Shown: positions 49,231 through 58,642, counted from the stretch's first letter. The stretch is 64,000 nt of DNA from Candidatus Liberibacter europaeus (GCA_003045065.1 PSQJ01000002.1:124001-188000), one strand, 5' to 3'. Translations and numbers: made by a program. Notes: generated by a model not told the origin, from the letters alone.

Positions 49231-50562
49231 ATGATTACTATTTTAACAAACATTTCTGCCATGTCTGCGGGTCAAAAATTGCGAGATGTAAATTATAATC
49301 TTGATGTTGTGCAAGATCGTGTTGCTTCAGGCTTGCGCGTCGCTGATGCTGCTGATAACGCAGCTTATTGGTCCATTGCAAAAATAATGAAATCAGATAA
49401 TGCAGCTCTTTCGGCAGTTTCTGATGCTATAGGTCTTGGGGCTTCAAAAGTCGATATTGCTAAAGCTGGAATGGATAAAACTATTGAAGTAATCTCTAAT
49501 ATAAAGAGTAAATTAGTTGCGGCTCTGGAGCATGGTACTGATGCAAATTCTGTGCAGGAAGAGATTAATCAATTACAGGATCAATTAAAAGGTATTGCAG
49601 AAGGTGCTTCATTTAACGGTGAAAATTGGTTGAAAGCAAGTCTTGGTTCTCCTACTTCTAAGGTTACTAAAAGTGTCGTAAGTTCTTTTATCCGTACGCA
49701 TGATGGTGATGCTCGTGTGACCAACATTGAGTATAATCTTGATGCTGATTCCGTATTATTTGATAGTTCTAATGGTAGTCGGCGCTATGGTATTCTTGAT
49801 AAGAACGCTGTATCGAATTCGGAAGCTCAGTCATTACGAAATGTATCAGTGCAATTGCAAGATAAATCAGGTAAAATTAGCAATACTAGCCTGTTGCTTG
49901 CAACAGTAAGTGGAGCTTGGTTAAAAGGTGCACAAGCTACTTTTGATCAGGGGCTAGGTGTTGCTGTTATTTCTAATCAATCTTCTGCCCCTGGTAGCGG
50001 TGTTTCTAGTAGCGACGCTTCTAATAGTAGTACAGGAGTTAATGATGTATATCTCCGTGTTGGAGAAGATATGTGGGTGCTTGGCAGTACTAAAGAGCCT
50101 ACCCATAAAATTAATGATAAGAGTATAGTTCCTTTTATTCAAAAAGATAGCACTAAATACTACATTAATACTTCACAAACAACTGTAAATGACGAAAAGT
50201 ATAGCAATATTGATTTAGGTTATTCTATAACTACTCTTGATATTACTCAGCATTCTAACTCAGATATGTACACTGAATCCGATTCTATGCAGAAAATGCT
50301 TTCATTTGTTGATAGGCAATTAAAAAATGTTACTGCTGCGGCTGGTAAGATTGGGTCAATTAGTTCTCGTATACATTTACAAGAAGATTTTGTGCAATTT
50401 ATGCGTAATTCTATCGAAAAGGGTATAGGTCGTTTAGTAGACTCTGATATGGCGGCTGAATCAAGTAGGCTTGCTGCACTTCAAACACAACAGCAATTAG
50501 CAATTCAAGCTCTATCAATTGCCAATAGTTCTTCACAAAGGACTCTTTCTTTATTCAGGTAA
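49231..50562 (+). CDS. fla: Flagellin
   Basis: Filament subunit of 443 aa. The N-terminal D0/D1 coiled-coil starts MITILTNISAMSAGQKLRDV, and the C-terminal D0/D1 ends SIANSSSQRTLSLFR. I choose ATG 49231 over 49225 because AAGGA (49218-49222) is eight bases upstream and rhizobial flagellins begin in the same way (MTSILTN). The segment DRVASGLRVADAADNAAYWS with IA (about residues 29-50) corresponds to the flg22 epitope sensed by plant FLS2. The variable middle (about residues 130-340) is Ser/Asn-rich. Only one flagellin gene is seen here. Confidence 0.96.
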   Translation: MITILTNISAMSAGQKLRDVNYNLDVVQDRVASGLRVADAADNAAYWSIAKIMKSDNAALSAVSDAIGLGASKVDIAKAGMDKTIEVISNIKSKLVAALEHGTDANSVQEEINQLQDQLKGIAEGASFNGENWLKASLGSPTSKVTKSVVSSFIRTHDGDARVTNIEYNLDADSVLFDSSNGSRRYGILDKNAVSNSEAQSLRNVSVQLQDKSGKISNTSLLLATVSGAWLKGAQATFDQGLGVAVISNQSSAPGSGVSSSDASNSSTGVNDVYLRVGEDMWVLGSTKEPTHKINDKSIVPFIQKDSTKYYINTSQTTVNDEKYSNIDLGYSITTLDITQHSNSDMYTESDSMQKMLSFVDRQLKNVTAAAGKIGSISSRIHLQEDFVQFMRNSIEKGIGRLVDSDMAAESSRLAALQTQQQLAIQALSIANSSSQRTLSLFR

Positions 50563-50595
50563 GTAGCATTTTGCTTGGATAGCAATGAGATTTAT

Positions 50596-50626
50596 GAAGG
50601 ACCACATTTATTAAATGTGGTCCTTC
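50596..50626 (+). terminator. 31-bp near-perfect palindrome after flagellin
   Basis: GAAGGACCACATTTA and its complement flank a single central T, giving a stable 13-bp hairpin with a five-base loop. It starts 33 bases after the flagellin stop. It lacks a U-run, so it may act as a processing or mRNA-stability structure that lets flagellin be expressed above the downstream genes. Confidence 0.6.
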
Positions 50627-50756
50627 AAGTATACTCTGCGATTATTTGCCTCATTATCATATTTTTATTTTTCATAAACAACAAAGATAGTTTCTCTGTA
50701 AAATATGCTCATAACAAATCAAGTTGTATAGTTTTATTGTTAGGGGGTTGGGATTG

Positions 50757-51383
50757 ATGGAAACAATGTTATCTCGTCTTGAAGATTTTAGTCAAGCCAA
50801 TTCATTTTCTAATGATATTATTCCTTCTGATAAAATTACTACTAGTACTCCAGATATTCAAATCGATTCTATGCCTGATATTAAGCTAGAACGTGATAAA
50901 TCTTATCAAGAAGGATATGAAGCGGCTATTGCTGATCAAGAACTCTATTGGAAATCTGAAATTAACTCTTTGCAGATATCTCATCGCAATGAGATTGTTG
51001 ATTTACGTGAATCATTCGCAGAACATACAAGTGAGTATATATCTGTAACTATGAAAGATTCTGTTAAATTGCTTTTAGATTCCTTGGAACATGAAGTGGG
51101 ACGGGCTTTAGGCTCTATTTTGGATATAGGAATCTCTCGTAAAGCGGCTATTGAGCTGGGAAAATTTATTTCCGATGTTCTTAAGAAAGGAGAATGTGGT
51201 GTAATTACAATTCATGGCCCTAAAAATTTGCATCCACTTATTCAACAGCGTTTAGCTGAATATTCTTCTATGGTTCGTTATGAGGATACTGATCAAATTG
51301 AATTTTCGACTCAAATTTCTGGTAGCGTTATAACAACACGACTTGAATCTTGGTCTTCTGATATCAAAAAAATTTTAGAGTAA
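50757..51383 (+). CDS. FliH-like flagellar assembly protein (export-ATPase regulator)
   Basis: 208-aa protein, not strongly conserved in sequence. A glutamate/lysine-rich coiled-coil starts with YQEGYEAAIADQELYWKSEI (about residues 58-77). A C-terminal globular domain (GVITIHGPKNLHPLIQQRLA, then SSMVRYEDTDQIEF) resembles the FliH/YscL end that binds the FliI ATPase. FliH fits between flagellin and motB in rhizobial flagellar loci, where the gene is often left as hypothetical. I choose ATG 50757, nine bases after AGGGGG. The family call is inference. Confidence 0.6.
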   Translation: METMLSRLEDFSQANSFSNDIIPSDKITTSTPDIQIDSMPDIKLERDKSYQEGYEAAIADQELYWKSEINSLQISHRNEIVDLRESFAEHTSEYISVTMKDSVKLLLDSLEHEVGRALGSILDIGISRKAAIELGKFISDVLKKGECGVITIHGPKNLHPLIQQRLAEYSSMVRYEDTDQIEFSTQISGSVITTRLESWSSDIKKILE

Positions 51384-51396
51384 AGAAGGTTTTCAA

Positions 51397-52515
51397 ATGA
51401 ATCATACGGAGGATAATAATCAAAATAAAATTAAATATATTATTGTTAGGAAGAAAGTACGACCAGACAATTCAAGGAATTTTCATACTTGGAAAATTGC
51501 ATATGCTGATTTTATGACGGCATTAATGTCTTTTTTTTTAGCAATGTGGATTACACACGCTCTGGATGATGAATCCAAGATTGCAATAGAGAGCTATTTT
51601 AATCCATTTGGAATGTCAAATTTATTGATGTTTCCTGAGGGTATTTATGATGACGTAAAAATTGCAAATAATTCTTCTAATAATCACGATAAGAATAAAA
51701 TTGACAAAACTATAGCAGGTAAAATTGCGTCGTATAAGACGAGAGTTTCTTCCCCCAATTATGAGAAAGATAACAGAAATATTTTAATTAATAATACAAA
51801 AACCAATACCTCTATATTAAATCATCCAGATCAAAGAGTAGATTATAAAAATCCCTTTATGCCAAATATAACACGTAAAGAGGAAATAAATTCTTTTCCT
51901 AGGATCAATTTTTCTAAGAATGATTCGTCTTTAGGACATGTTAACGATATTATTTTGGATAGTAGTAAAGATAAAATCAACGCAAGTGAAAATAATAAAA
52001 TAGAAAACGATTTTCATCTACCGATCGATAAAGAGGACTTTTTTCAACTTAAAAGAGAAAAGCGTATGCAATACTTAAAAAACGCAATAAGATCAAAGAC
52101 ATCAGGATTGGTTGATAATAAGATTTTAGAAGGTATATCATTTAAACCTACCACAAAAGGAATTCTTATTTCAATACTTGATCAAGAAAATAGTCCTATG
52201 TTTGAAAGAGGTTCATCTAATCCGCTTAATTCAACGATTCTAGTTATTCAAAAAATAGGAGAAGCTCTTTCTCAAGGAAATGAAAAAATTTACATTGATG
52301 GTCATACTGATGCCAAACCATTTCATTATTCTACAGGAGATAATTGGAAGTTATCACTAGATCGCGCATATAATGCGTATAAGATTTTGACTAAAGCTGG
52401 TGTTAACGAAAATCGTATACTAAAAATTTCTGGTTTTTCTAATCACAATCTAAAAAATTTATCAGATCCTATGAATGCATCTAATCGTCGTATAGAAATT
52501 TTATTACAAGATTGA
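51397..52515 (+). CDS. motB: Flagellar motor protein MotB
   Basis: Stator subunit anchored to peptidoglycan. One N-terminal membrane helix carries the proton-binding aspartate in WKIAYADFMTALMSFFLAMW. A long polar, Asn/Lys/Asp-rich periplasmic linker follows (about residues 70-235). The OmpA-like peptidoglycan-binding domain is near the C-terminus (IYIDGHTDAKPF, WKLSLDRAYNAYKILTKAGV, NASNRRIEILL). It has 372 aa. The motA gene is not in the window. It precedes motC by 15 bases. Confidence 0.95.
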   Translation: MNHTEDNNQNKIKYIIVRKKVRPDNSRNFHTWKIAYADFMTALMSFFLAMWITHALDDESKIAIESYFNPFGMSNLLMFPEGIYDDVKIANNSSNNHDKNKIDKTIAGKIASYKTRVSSPNYEKDNRNILINNTKTNTSILNHPDQRVDYKNPFMPNITRKEEINSFPRINFSKNDSSLGHVNDIILDSSKDKINASENNKIENDFHLPIDKEDFFQLKREKRMQYLKNAIRSKTSGLVDNKILEGISFKPTTKGILISILDQENSPMFERGSSNPLNSTILVIQKIGEALSQGNEKIYIDGHTDAKPFHYSTGDNWKLSLDRAYNAYKILTKAGVNENRILKISGFSNHNLKNLSDPMNASNRRIEILLQD

Positions 52516-52530
52516 TAAGGATAGCGCTTG

Positions 52531-53718
52531 ATGAAACGACAGTTTCTGATTTGTATTTTGATAATAGCAATGGCAGCATTTCCTAGTTTTTCTATGGATA
52601 TTGATTTGCAAAATTATGTAACTCCATATCGTTTAATGCGATTTTTGCAACGTGCGTTTGATGATGTAGTTAGGGGAAATTATAACCATAAAAAATCAAT
52701 CTCAGAATTAGTAGAAGAAACGGGCACACAGTTGCGCGCTACTAATATGGATGTTTTTTTGGATAATCGTAATGTGGATGCAGTGTTAATGTACACGATT
52801 ATCTCAGGAAATTCTTCAATTTTAGAATACTTAGTCACAAAAGATAAGCACGGTTATTTTAATTCTGACGTAGTGCATGCGTTGAGGCAATATTTTATGG
52901 GTCAGCTTGAGCTATCTAGCGGTAAGCTGGATTTAATCAAGGATAGTTATAGCACAAGAGGTATTGAGCCATATATATATTTTCTAGTTGGCAATGCTAT
53001 GATTAAATTAAATTCCAAAAAAGCAATGCATTATTTTGATCATGTTCGTCTTATATCACCTGGCACTATGTTAGAAGAGATGTCTTTGCGGAATTTGTTG
53101 GCAATAGCTCTTAATTACGGTATGGAAGATAGTGCATTCGGTTATATTCGTGATTATACGCGGCAATTTCATCATTCCATTTATAAAAAGCAGTTTATAA
53201 GTCTGTTATCGTGGTTTTTTGTATTTCATCGCATTGAATTACAAAAAGAAGACATTATTTTTACTTTATCATTTTTTGATTTAGAGGATCAACGTGATAT
53301 TTATTTCACAATAGCTAGATATTCTGCAATTTCCTGTAATCGCAAAATGGGATTATTAGCAATCAAAAAATTAAAGGGAATGTATAAACAACTTGATTAC
53401 AGGGATATCGCTGCAATATGGCTATATGAAGATCTTTTGAGCGTTACTTTTGTAAATATTGCTGCGTTACAGCGTAGTATTTATAATATACCTGATAATT
53501 TTCTTATGCAGCAGGATATGGTTTTAAAGAAAGCATTGGAAGTTATTCTCGCAGATATGCAGCAGTCCTTGATAGAAGAAAATATTGAGTTTTTAGATAA
53601 AAATTTGATTTTAGAGAAAGATCAGAAGATAAAAAGTAATTTTAATCTAGAATCTTTTATCGATAAAAATCTCAAAAAAGTTGCACTGATAGATTCCATC
53701 CTTAATGAGAGAGAATGA
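52531..53718 (+). CDS. motC: Chemotaxis/motility protein MotC
   Basis: Periplasmic motility protein known from Sinorhizobium, where it works with MotB in stator function. It has 395 aa from ATG 52531, chosen over the TTG at 52528 because AAGGA sits eight bases upstream. A signal peptide is evident (MKRQFLICILIIAMAAFPSF, then S). The mature part begins DIDLQNYVTPYRLMRFLQRA. The family is restricted to Rhizobiales. It lies within motB-motC-motD. Confidence 0.9.
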   Translation: MKRQFLICILIIAMAAFPSFSMDIDLQNYVTPYRLMRFLQRAFDDVVRGNYNHKKSISELVEETGTQLRATNMDVFLDNRNVDAVLMYTIISGNSSILEYLVTKDKHGYFNSDVVHALRQYFMGQLELSSGKLDLIKDSYSTRGIEPYIYFLVGNAMIKLNSKKAMHYFDHVRLISPGTMLEEMSLRNLLAIALNYGMEDSAFGYIRDYTRQFHHSIYKKQFISLLSWFFVFHRIELQKEDIIFTLSFFDLEDQRDIYFTIARYSAISCNRKMGLLAIKKLKGMYKQLDYRDIAAIWLYEDLLSVTFVNIAALQRSIYNIPDNFLMQQDMVLKKALEVILADMQQSLIEENIEFLDKNLILEKDQKIKSNFNLESFIDKNLKKVALIDSILNERE

Positions 53719-53721
53719 AGA

Positions 53722-54879
53722 ATGAAAGATGTGATTATTTCATCTCAAGAACATCTTGATGTTAGAACAGGGTTTTTGAATCAGGTAGAAGATAAGTTAA
53801 ATTCCGTCAATTATAAAAAGAAAGATAATGCTGCTTGCATTTTAAAAAAGAGTGATGATAAAAGCAATTTAAATTCTCAAATGCCATCTTCCTTTGAAAA
53901 AATCATTTCAACCACATTCAGATCAAATAAGAGTATTCATGATAATCAATTTGAAGAAAACTTATGTCAGGGAGAATTATCAACTATCATTATGATGCCG
54001 GGAGTGTTATTTCCATTGGTGGAGCAGAATGATTTATTATTAGAAAATTCATCAGAATTTATTACAAGCTATGAAAAAGATGTTTTTGATTTTTCTAATA
54101 TAATTCCAAATGATTTGTCTGTTATTAAAGAAAAATCTGATCATTCATTGGAAGATGTAATTGCTCTTTTACAGTTAAAATCTTTTGCTGATTTTACAAA
54201 CCATGATTCAGAGGCTTTAGAATTACCATCAAGTGATATTCCTGCAAAAATAGACTTTTCAATAGAAAATAAATTGATATCTGATATTGTTTCAAAAAAC
54301 GATACAATGCAGGATTTCAGATGTATTTCTATTCCTGGAAATTTCTGCTTAGATAATAGTATAGATTTCCATGGATTTACAGTAATAAATACTAATCAGA
54401 AAATTGCTTTACGATTTGCTATTATTCCAGAACATGTCCGTTATATGGAAAGAGGTATGATAAATACTCTCAAAATACAAATTAAACCGGATAGTTATGA
54501 TAATATTACTGCTACTTTATGTTTGTCAGGGAATAGGCTGTCTATTAAGATTCAAGTAGAATCAAGTCACCTCTATAAAAGAATACAAAACGAACGTTTA
54601 GGTATTTTAGATTCGTTAAATTTTGCTGGATACATAATGGACAGTTTTGATGTGAATTTTGTGCAAAATGACAAGACTATTTTTCATCAAGATTTAGTTA
54701 ATTCTTATACGCAACAGCAGAATTTTACGCAATCTGGGGATTTTAAAAGAAGAAAATCATCTCTTCCTGAAAGGAACTGTGTAGATAAGGAAGTACCAGT
54801 ATCACACAAAGAAAAACGTAGGAATATCTACAATGGTGAAGAGGTTATAGGATCATATTATTTCTGTATTTATGTATAA
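53722..54879 (+). CDS. fliK: Flagellar hook-length control protein (FliK/MotD-like)
   Basis: 385-aa protein corresponding by position and C-terminus to rhizobial MotD, renamed FliK. The N-terminal two-thirds are low-complexity and poorly conserved. The C-terminal FliK-type domain (about residues 230-320) reads ERGMINTLKIQIKPDSYDNI, then LSGNRLSIKIQVESSHLYKR. The FliK core that measures hook length and switches export specificity has this form. It starts 4 bases after motC. After it the flagellar operon is interrupted by 3 kb. Confidence 0.82.
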   Translation: MKDVIISSQEHLDVRTGFLNQVEDKLNSVNYKKKDNAACILKKSDDKSNLNSQMPSSFEKIISTTFRSNKSIHDNQFEENLCQGELSTIIMMPGVLFPLVEQNDLLLENSSEFITSYEKDVFDFSNIIPNDLSVIKEKSDHSLEDVIALLQLKSFADFTNHDSEALELPSSDIPAKIDFSIENKLISDIVSKNDTMQDFRCISIPGNFCLDNSIDFHGFTVINTNQKIALRFAIIPEHVRYMERGMINTLKIQIKPDSYDNITATLCLSGNRLSIKIQVESSHLYKRIQNERLGILDSLNFAGYIMDSFDVNFVQNDKTIFHQDLVNSYTQQQNFTQSGDFKRRKSSLPERNCVDKEVPVSHKEKRRNIYNGEEVIGSYYFCIYV

Positions 54880-55676
54880 ATTATGTGTCAGAAATATGAT
54901 TTATTGAGTTCATAACTATCTATACATAAGATTATATATTATTTAGTATTAGTATCCATTGATCTATTATTACATTGGTGTGCTTTTATATTTTGTATAT
55001 TAGTTAAAAGATAGAATAGCGTAAATACTTTGCAACGTAGTGTGAGGCTTATAATCAAATTTAAGGGTAGGTATTTTAGGATATTACTTGAATTTTAATT
55101 AATTTATTGCTCAAACTAGTTATATAAATTCCTATGTTATATGTAATATTTCAAGAATATGAAATGCAAATTATTATTTTTATACTCATTTGGAAATAGT
55201 TATTCGTATGATTTCGTAATTTTTGATTCGATAGGTATAACTTGATTTTATAACATCTTATATGATGTATTTCTTGTTTATGTAAAACCTATGAATGTTA
55301 TTTTCATAATATTCTTGTAAATTTTTTATAAATTATACGATTAAACTAGATATTTGTAGACACACATTAGTTGTGTTACATATGCACAATACCAATCTGG
55401 TTATAATTTTTTTTATAAAAAAATATATATAAACTTGTTATTTATTCGTTGAAATCATCATTTAGTTGATTATTATTTTAGAACTAAAATTATTGATAGC
55501 GTTATTATTTATTGTGAGAACACGTTTTTAATAGAATGATTGTTTAAGGGAACAGTTGTTTTTAAGATTTGTTTTTTAGTAAATTCATGTGATGAATGAT
55601 TAGATTTATTGGATATTACGCTGATGGTTATGCCTTAAAAGTAGGTAATATTGTTGTTATCCACAGCTATTTTTTA
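54880..55676. other. First part of the 3-kb interruption after fliK
   Basis: About 800 bases of AT-rich sequence with no ORF, tRNA or repeat that I recognise. It lies between fliK and the integrase relic. Confidence 0.5.
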
Positions 55677-56250
55677 TCATTTATACCAACCTATTTTTTG
55701 ATGGTAAGGATTAATATTTTTAATATGGGATGCAACAATACGAGAAGAAATAATACCTAAACGTGATCTATCTGCTATTTTAGTGTATACTTATGCTTGT
55801 GAGACTATCTCGACTATATCCAGCCATTAGTTCGTGTGTTGTTGCTTCTGCTTTTTCTGCGATAGTTGCGGAAAAATTACGAATGCCATGAGCAGTTTTC
55901 TCAATTCCTGCCTTTTTTCCTAAACCATGCTGAATTAATCTGCATTCATTGTTGATTCCCTCTCAATGAACAAAGAATTTTTCTTTTCCTGTTGGCGTTA
56001 TTTCAAGCATTTTCATGAAGTGATAGGAATCTCTATAGGTTACGGTTGTTCCTACCTTTTGAGTTTGGGTGGCAAATATATTATCTTTTCAATGTTGGTA
56101 TCCTTCTCTACATGCATTAGAAAGTCTCAGTCCAGTGTACAGGAGGAAACTAAAAAGCAAGACGTGGAAGAGTTCCTTTTTCCCAGTAGTTTTGAAACTT
56201 CTTAGCGTCTTCTCTACTCCAAGGAAGGATTACTATTATCCTCTTCATCA
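55677..56250 (-). pseudogene. Decayed phage-type tyrosine integrase (catalytic domain relic)
   Basis: Three minus-strand frames read one after another as a tyrosine recombinase. Segment 1 (about 56250-56150) has WSREDAKKFQNYWEKGTLPR then LAF and a TAG. Segment 2 (about 56152-55780) has FLLYTGLRLSNACREGYQH, with the catalytic arginine codon at 56125-56127. It continues to TPTGKEKF and HGLGKKAGIEKTAHGIRNFS, where HxxR has its Arg codon at 55879-55881. It is broken by in-frame TGA codons at 56089 and 55963 and a TAA at 55780. Segment 3 resumes at codon 55785 with the catalytic tyrosine, YTKIADRSRLGIISS, and stops at 55677. Two frameshifts and two internal stops make it non-functional. The N-terminal domain is not recognisable. 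Confidence 0.88.
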
Positions 56251-56440
56251 TTGGCTTTTTCCTTTTCTTCAAAGGCTCAAACCATAGATAGTTTCATCTC
56301 TTTCAATCTCAATACGGATATTGGTCTGTCTAATACGTATACTGTTACTAACGACCACTGAGTTTCTCCTGATGTTGTTTTTAGCCTTCTTCCGGATATA
56401 TCCGACGTGGGGGATAAGGCGATTTTAAAGTCTTCATTAA

Positions 56441-56809
56441 CTACGTTGAATCATCATCTTTTAATAACACCCTATCCCTCAGTAAGATCAAGTTATTTAT
56501 ACTCTTTGATAATTTTTTATTTTTATTTTTATTTTTATTGATTATGCTATTTGCTCTATCTAAAAATTCTTTAATTTCATCCTTACTCATATTATTAATT
56601 TTCTCTTCTGTATCATATTTTTTTAGTAAATATTTAGCGCTGTGTGGTATCAATTTTTCATTCTGAGATTTTTGTGGATCAGCATTAAGATTTTCGGGTG
56701 GTGTTAACACTGTATTGGCGTCGTATGTTTGGGGATCGTCAGCACTACAAGACGCTAAAGAAATGCAAATTAAATTCAATAATAGAAAATGATATTTATA
56801 ACTATTCAT
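56441..56809 (-). CDS. Small hypothetical lipoprotein with in-frame hexanucleotide repeat
   Basis: 122-aa protein starting at ATG 56809, six bases after AGTAGGA. It has a signal peptide with a lipobox (LISLASC written in the sequence as ICISLASC), so it is probably lipidated and anchored to a membrane. The mature part is charged and Lys/Asp-rich. Near residues 92-98 a run NKNKNKNK is encoded by a 6-bp tandem repeat. No family is recognised. It lies upstream of the integrase relic on the same strand, so it may be a cargo gene of the lost element. Confidence 0.65.
   Translation of the reverse strand: MNSYKYHFLLLNLICISLASCSADDPQTYDANTVLTPPENLNADPQKSQNEKLIPHSAKYLLKKYDTEEKINNMSKDEIKEFLDRANSIINKNKNKNKKLSKSINNLILLRDRVLLKDDDST
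56513..56539. repeat. 6-bp tandem repeat (TTTTTA) inside the lipoprotein gene
   Basis: About four copies of TTTTTA in the plus strand, read as alternating Asn-Lys codons on the minus strand. Because the unit is six bases, copy-number changes keep the reading frame and only alter the length of the Asn-Lys run. Confidence 0.85.
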
Positions 56810-56815
56810 GAACAT

Positions 56816-57880
56816 TCCTACTATAAAAAATACTTAAAAAAACAAGTTATAAACTTCTTAAAAATAGCTTATACGCTATAAATTGTATAGGATATAGCAT
56901 ATAATATATAATGTGCAAGTTATTTAATATCTTTTATACCATATATTAATAAGATATGATTTTTATATATTAGGCTTAATATTTTAAATGGATCCTAATT
57001 CAATAGGATATTTATACTTCTCATTTTTTTATCTTGAAATCCGCAAATGGATTTTTGCCGGTGGGAAGATCTTACAGTGGGTTGTTGCCTAGATAGAAAT
57101 ATAGGATTAGGTCGGAGATGTTGTTAAAAATTTAGGGATGAGCATAAAAATTCCGTATAATCAATGCTCCTTGGATTTCAGTTGCTGGCTAATTAAGTAA
57201 TTAATGATAAAATATTATTTTTGATCAAAGTCCGTCATAAATCATCTATTCTTTTGAATAGGAAATAATCAATTGCATCTGATGATTTGGTATGCCGATA
57301 AAATTGTTCAGAAGATGAAGATAGTTGCTGAAAGAGGTTTATGGGGGCGAAGATTTTTTTGCAGAAATGGAATTTAATCTTCGTGATATGTGAAACCTGG
57401 CTAGCGACATCGGACAAGTCATGGGGCTTATAGTTGAGAAACGCACCAACGAAACATAACAAAAAAGAAGTGGCTTAAACCCAATATAGGTTGCTGGGGT
57501 TTTTGAACGAGTTCTTCTGATAGTATCTAAGTGAGCTGAATGTATGAATATGGCAAAACATCAATATCAGATGTATCATTGGTAAAAAACCTCCTGATTT
57601 TCTATAGTAATCAATACAACTATACTATTATATCGCAAATAAATTTAATTATAAATAATCATGATTCTTCTCAATTATGTAAAATATGACAAGTGTTACA
57701 TTTTTGTATGGTGTTTAAATTTTTTTTATAAACGCATAAAGTAATATATTCTCAATAAAGTTAATATTGATAATAAATTCAATTATTAGATTATCTCAGT
57801 TACTTTCTGCAATTGATCATAACTTCGTTGGTTCGTACCGATTAATCTTAAAAAACATGGTGTGATTCGGGAGAAAACCA
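56816..57880. other. 1.06-kb stretch before ftcR
   Basis: No gene that I can support. The part from about 57040 to 57500 has fewer AT-only runs than its surroundings. It contains a 75-codon minus-strand frame (57235-57462, MLCFVGAFLNYKPHDLSDVA at its start) with no recognisable family. This may be another relic of the element that left the integrase. The right end holds the ftcR promoter and its GGGAG ribosome-binding site (57869-57873). Confidence 0.45.
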
Positions 57881-58552
57881 ATGCTCGTTTTGATTGATGA
57901 TCGTGCCTTAGTGAGAGATGGTTATATCTCTCTTTTTAGCTACGAAGGAGTTTCTTTAGAGGGATTTCATTCTTGTGAATTTGAAGGGTGGTTTAGGTCT
58001 TTGGCTCAAGAAGATGTTTCTGCAATTGAGGCTTTTCTGATAGGATCAGGAGAAAAAGTTATGTTATCGCCACTGATTATTAGATCTCAATCGCATGTTC
58101 CATTGATTGCCATAAATGATCATCCCTCTTTGCAAACAACTTTGGATTTTTTTGACTGTGGAGTTGATGATGTTGTGCATAAGCCTATTCATCACCGCGA
58201 AATATTGGCAAGGGTTGCTGCTATTCATAGACGCTTAAAAGCTGTTAACAACCGTGTTGAAATTGGACCTATTCGTGTGTTTGCAGATGGTCGTGATCCA
58301 GAAGTAAAAGGAGAAGTCTTTCCGTTACCTCGGAGGGAACGTAGGATTTTGGAATATCTTATGGCTAATAGGGGTAAAAGAGTTGCTAAAACACAGATTT
58401 TTAGTGCTATTTATGGTTTATTCGATGATGATGTAGAAGAAAACGTTGTGGAAAGCCACATTAGTAAATTGCGTAAGAAGTTGCGCAATAAATTAGGATT
58501 TGATCCTGTAGATTCAAAACGCTTTCTGGGTTATTCCATTGATTGGAATTAA
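57881..58552 (+). CDS. ftcR: Flagellar transcriptional regulator FtcR (Rem)
   Basis: OmpR-like DNA-binding regulator of flagellar genes in Brucella (FtcR) and Sinorhizobium (Rem), 223 aa. The N-terminal domain is receiver-like ([19 protein letters not shown]) but lacks the usual phosphoacceptor aspartate at the end of the third strand: the region reads [11 protein letters not shown]. The C-terminal winged helix (about residues 130-223) includes [20 protein letters not shown] and [20 protein letters not shown]. It stands directly upstream of flgE, its expected target, and has GGGAG before its ATG. Confidence 0.94.
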   Translation: MLVLIDDRALVRDGYISLFSYEGVSLEGFHSCEFEGWFRSLAQEDVSAIEAFLIGSGEKVMLSPLIIRSQSHVPLIAINDHPSLQTTLDFFDCGVDDVVHKPIHHREILARVAAIHRRLKAVNNRVEIGPIRVFADGRDPEVKGEVFPLPRRERRILEYLMANRGKRVAKTQIFSAIYGLFDDDVEENVVESHISKLRKKLRNKLGFDPVDSKRFLGYSIDWN

Positions 58553-58642
58553 AAAAGTAAACATTTTTTAAAGATAATAAGTCCCACACAAGGCGTATAG
58601 ACTATTTTTGTCATAGTTTAAAAATATATGGAGTAAAGTGCA

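Noticed and set aside
50575..50757. Plus-strand 60-codon frame with a hydrophobic stretch
   Set aside because: It lies over the hairpin after flagellin, has no ribosome-binding site, and the hydrophobic run comes from T-rich sequence.
55966..56287. Two plus-strand frames (79 and 72 codons)
   Set aside because: They are antisense to the integrase relic, which explains the coding-like composition.
57235..57462. Minus-strand 75-codon frame
   Set aside because: No family, no ribosome-binding site and no conserved motif; kept only as a possible relic in the spacer description.
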